A DNA stretch of 5,164 nucleotides from Candidatus Kuenenia stuttgartensis (GTDB lineage Bacteria; Planctomycetota; Planctomycetia; Isosphaerales; Isosphaeraceae), in the NCBI GenBank assembly GCA_945872325.1, contig CAMBZY010000267.1:1-5164 (forward strand). Reading direction: 5' to 3'. The stretch's first letter is position 1. Every line of letters starts with the position of its first letter. The translations under genes were made by a program, and so were the position numbers. Shown piece after piece: positions 5,050 through 5,164 of this stretch. The notes under the pieces are model-generated. The model saw only the letters and a list, made by a program, of their open reading frames with translations. It was not told where the DNA came from and ran no database searches.

Positions 5050-5164
5050 ATGAGCTTGCCTGAAACCGAAAAACTAGACGTTTTGGTTGTGGCTCCACAT
5101 CCGGACGATGCGGAACTTGGGCTGGCGGGGACCATCCTTTCGATGGTTGCCGAAGGTCGACGGG
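5050..5164 (+). CDS. PIG-L/LmbE-family deacetylase, BshB1-like (5' part only)
   Basis: The first 38 residues of a gene running off the right edge. LDVLVVAPHPDDAELGLAG at 9-27 contains the HPDD motif of zinc-dependent N-acetylglucosamine deacetylases: His17 and Asp20 as expected metal ligands and Asp19 as the expected catalytic base. The PDDAE-LG form resembles BshB1, which deacetylates GlcNAc-malate in bacillithiol synthesis, but other LmbE enzymes act on different amido-sugars and the rest of the protein is not visible. Start is ATG at 5050, just after an in-frame TGA at 5044-5046. AAGGA ends 13 nt upstream, longer than ideal. It follows the CrtISO-like gene by 26 bp and is probably co-transcribed with it. 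Confidence 0.82.
   Translation, partial: MSLPETEKLDVLVVAPHPDDAELGLAGTILSMVAEGRR

Noticed and set aside
1..5164. Mobile element, prophage, CRISPR or defence island
   Set aside because: No transposase, integrase, terminal repeats, regular short repeats or defence domains were seen; the genes are housekeeping-like or metabolic.

Overview
The window reads as ordinary bacterial chromosome with closely packed, single-copy metabolic genes on both strands. It has no transposase, integrase, phage, CRISPR or toxin-antitoxin signature. Base composition looks moderate and even by eye (not computed). Likely lineage: the combination of a PfaD-type enoyl reductase, a two-domain GNAT with a GGSE-type central motif, a small Rieske ferredoxin, a CrtISO-like FAD enzyme and a BshB1-like deacetylase reminds me of Planctomycetota. 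That is an inference from recalled family resemblance, not a search result. Initiation is notably non-ATG: three genes start at TTG with good Shine-Dalgarno sequences and one at GTG.

Layout. (1) 1-596, minus: the N-terminal 198 residues of a PfaD-family protein running off the left edge, with a possible promoter just beyond the tRNA terminator. (2) 781-948, minus: a complete tRNA-His(GTG) unit with promoter, gene carrying an encoded G-1, no encoded CCA, and a strong intrinsic terminator. (3) 1106-1945, plus: a classical short-chain dehydrogenase/reductase. (4) 1925-2881, minus: a tandem-GNAT acetyltransferase whose 3' end overlaps the SDR tail by 21 bp. (5) 2966-3274, minus: a 102-aa Rieske [2Fe-2S] ferredoxin, followed by a hairpin in the gap before the GNAT gene. 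(6) 3275-3472: a divergent control region holding weak promoter and inverted-repeat candidates. (7) 3473-5023, plus: a carotenoid isomerase/desaturase-like FAD enzyme. (8) 5050-5164, plus: the N-terminus of a PIG-L/LmbE deacetylase running off the right edge.

How they might work together: the Rieske and GNAT genes could form one leftward unit, and the CrtISO-like and LmbE-like genes one rightward unit, both fired from the same 198-bp region. A ferredoxin divergent from a FAD desaturase/isomerase suggests a possible redox link, but this is inference. I see no convincing new multi-gene defence, mobile or biosynthetic system. The points most worth a second look are the PfaD gene leading its own leftward unit, the Rieske/CrtISO divergent pair, an Asp in place of the conserved catalytic Asn in the SDR, and a hairpin that pairs fully only in the leftward transcript.
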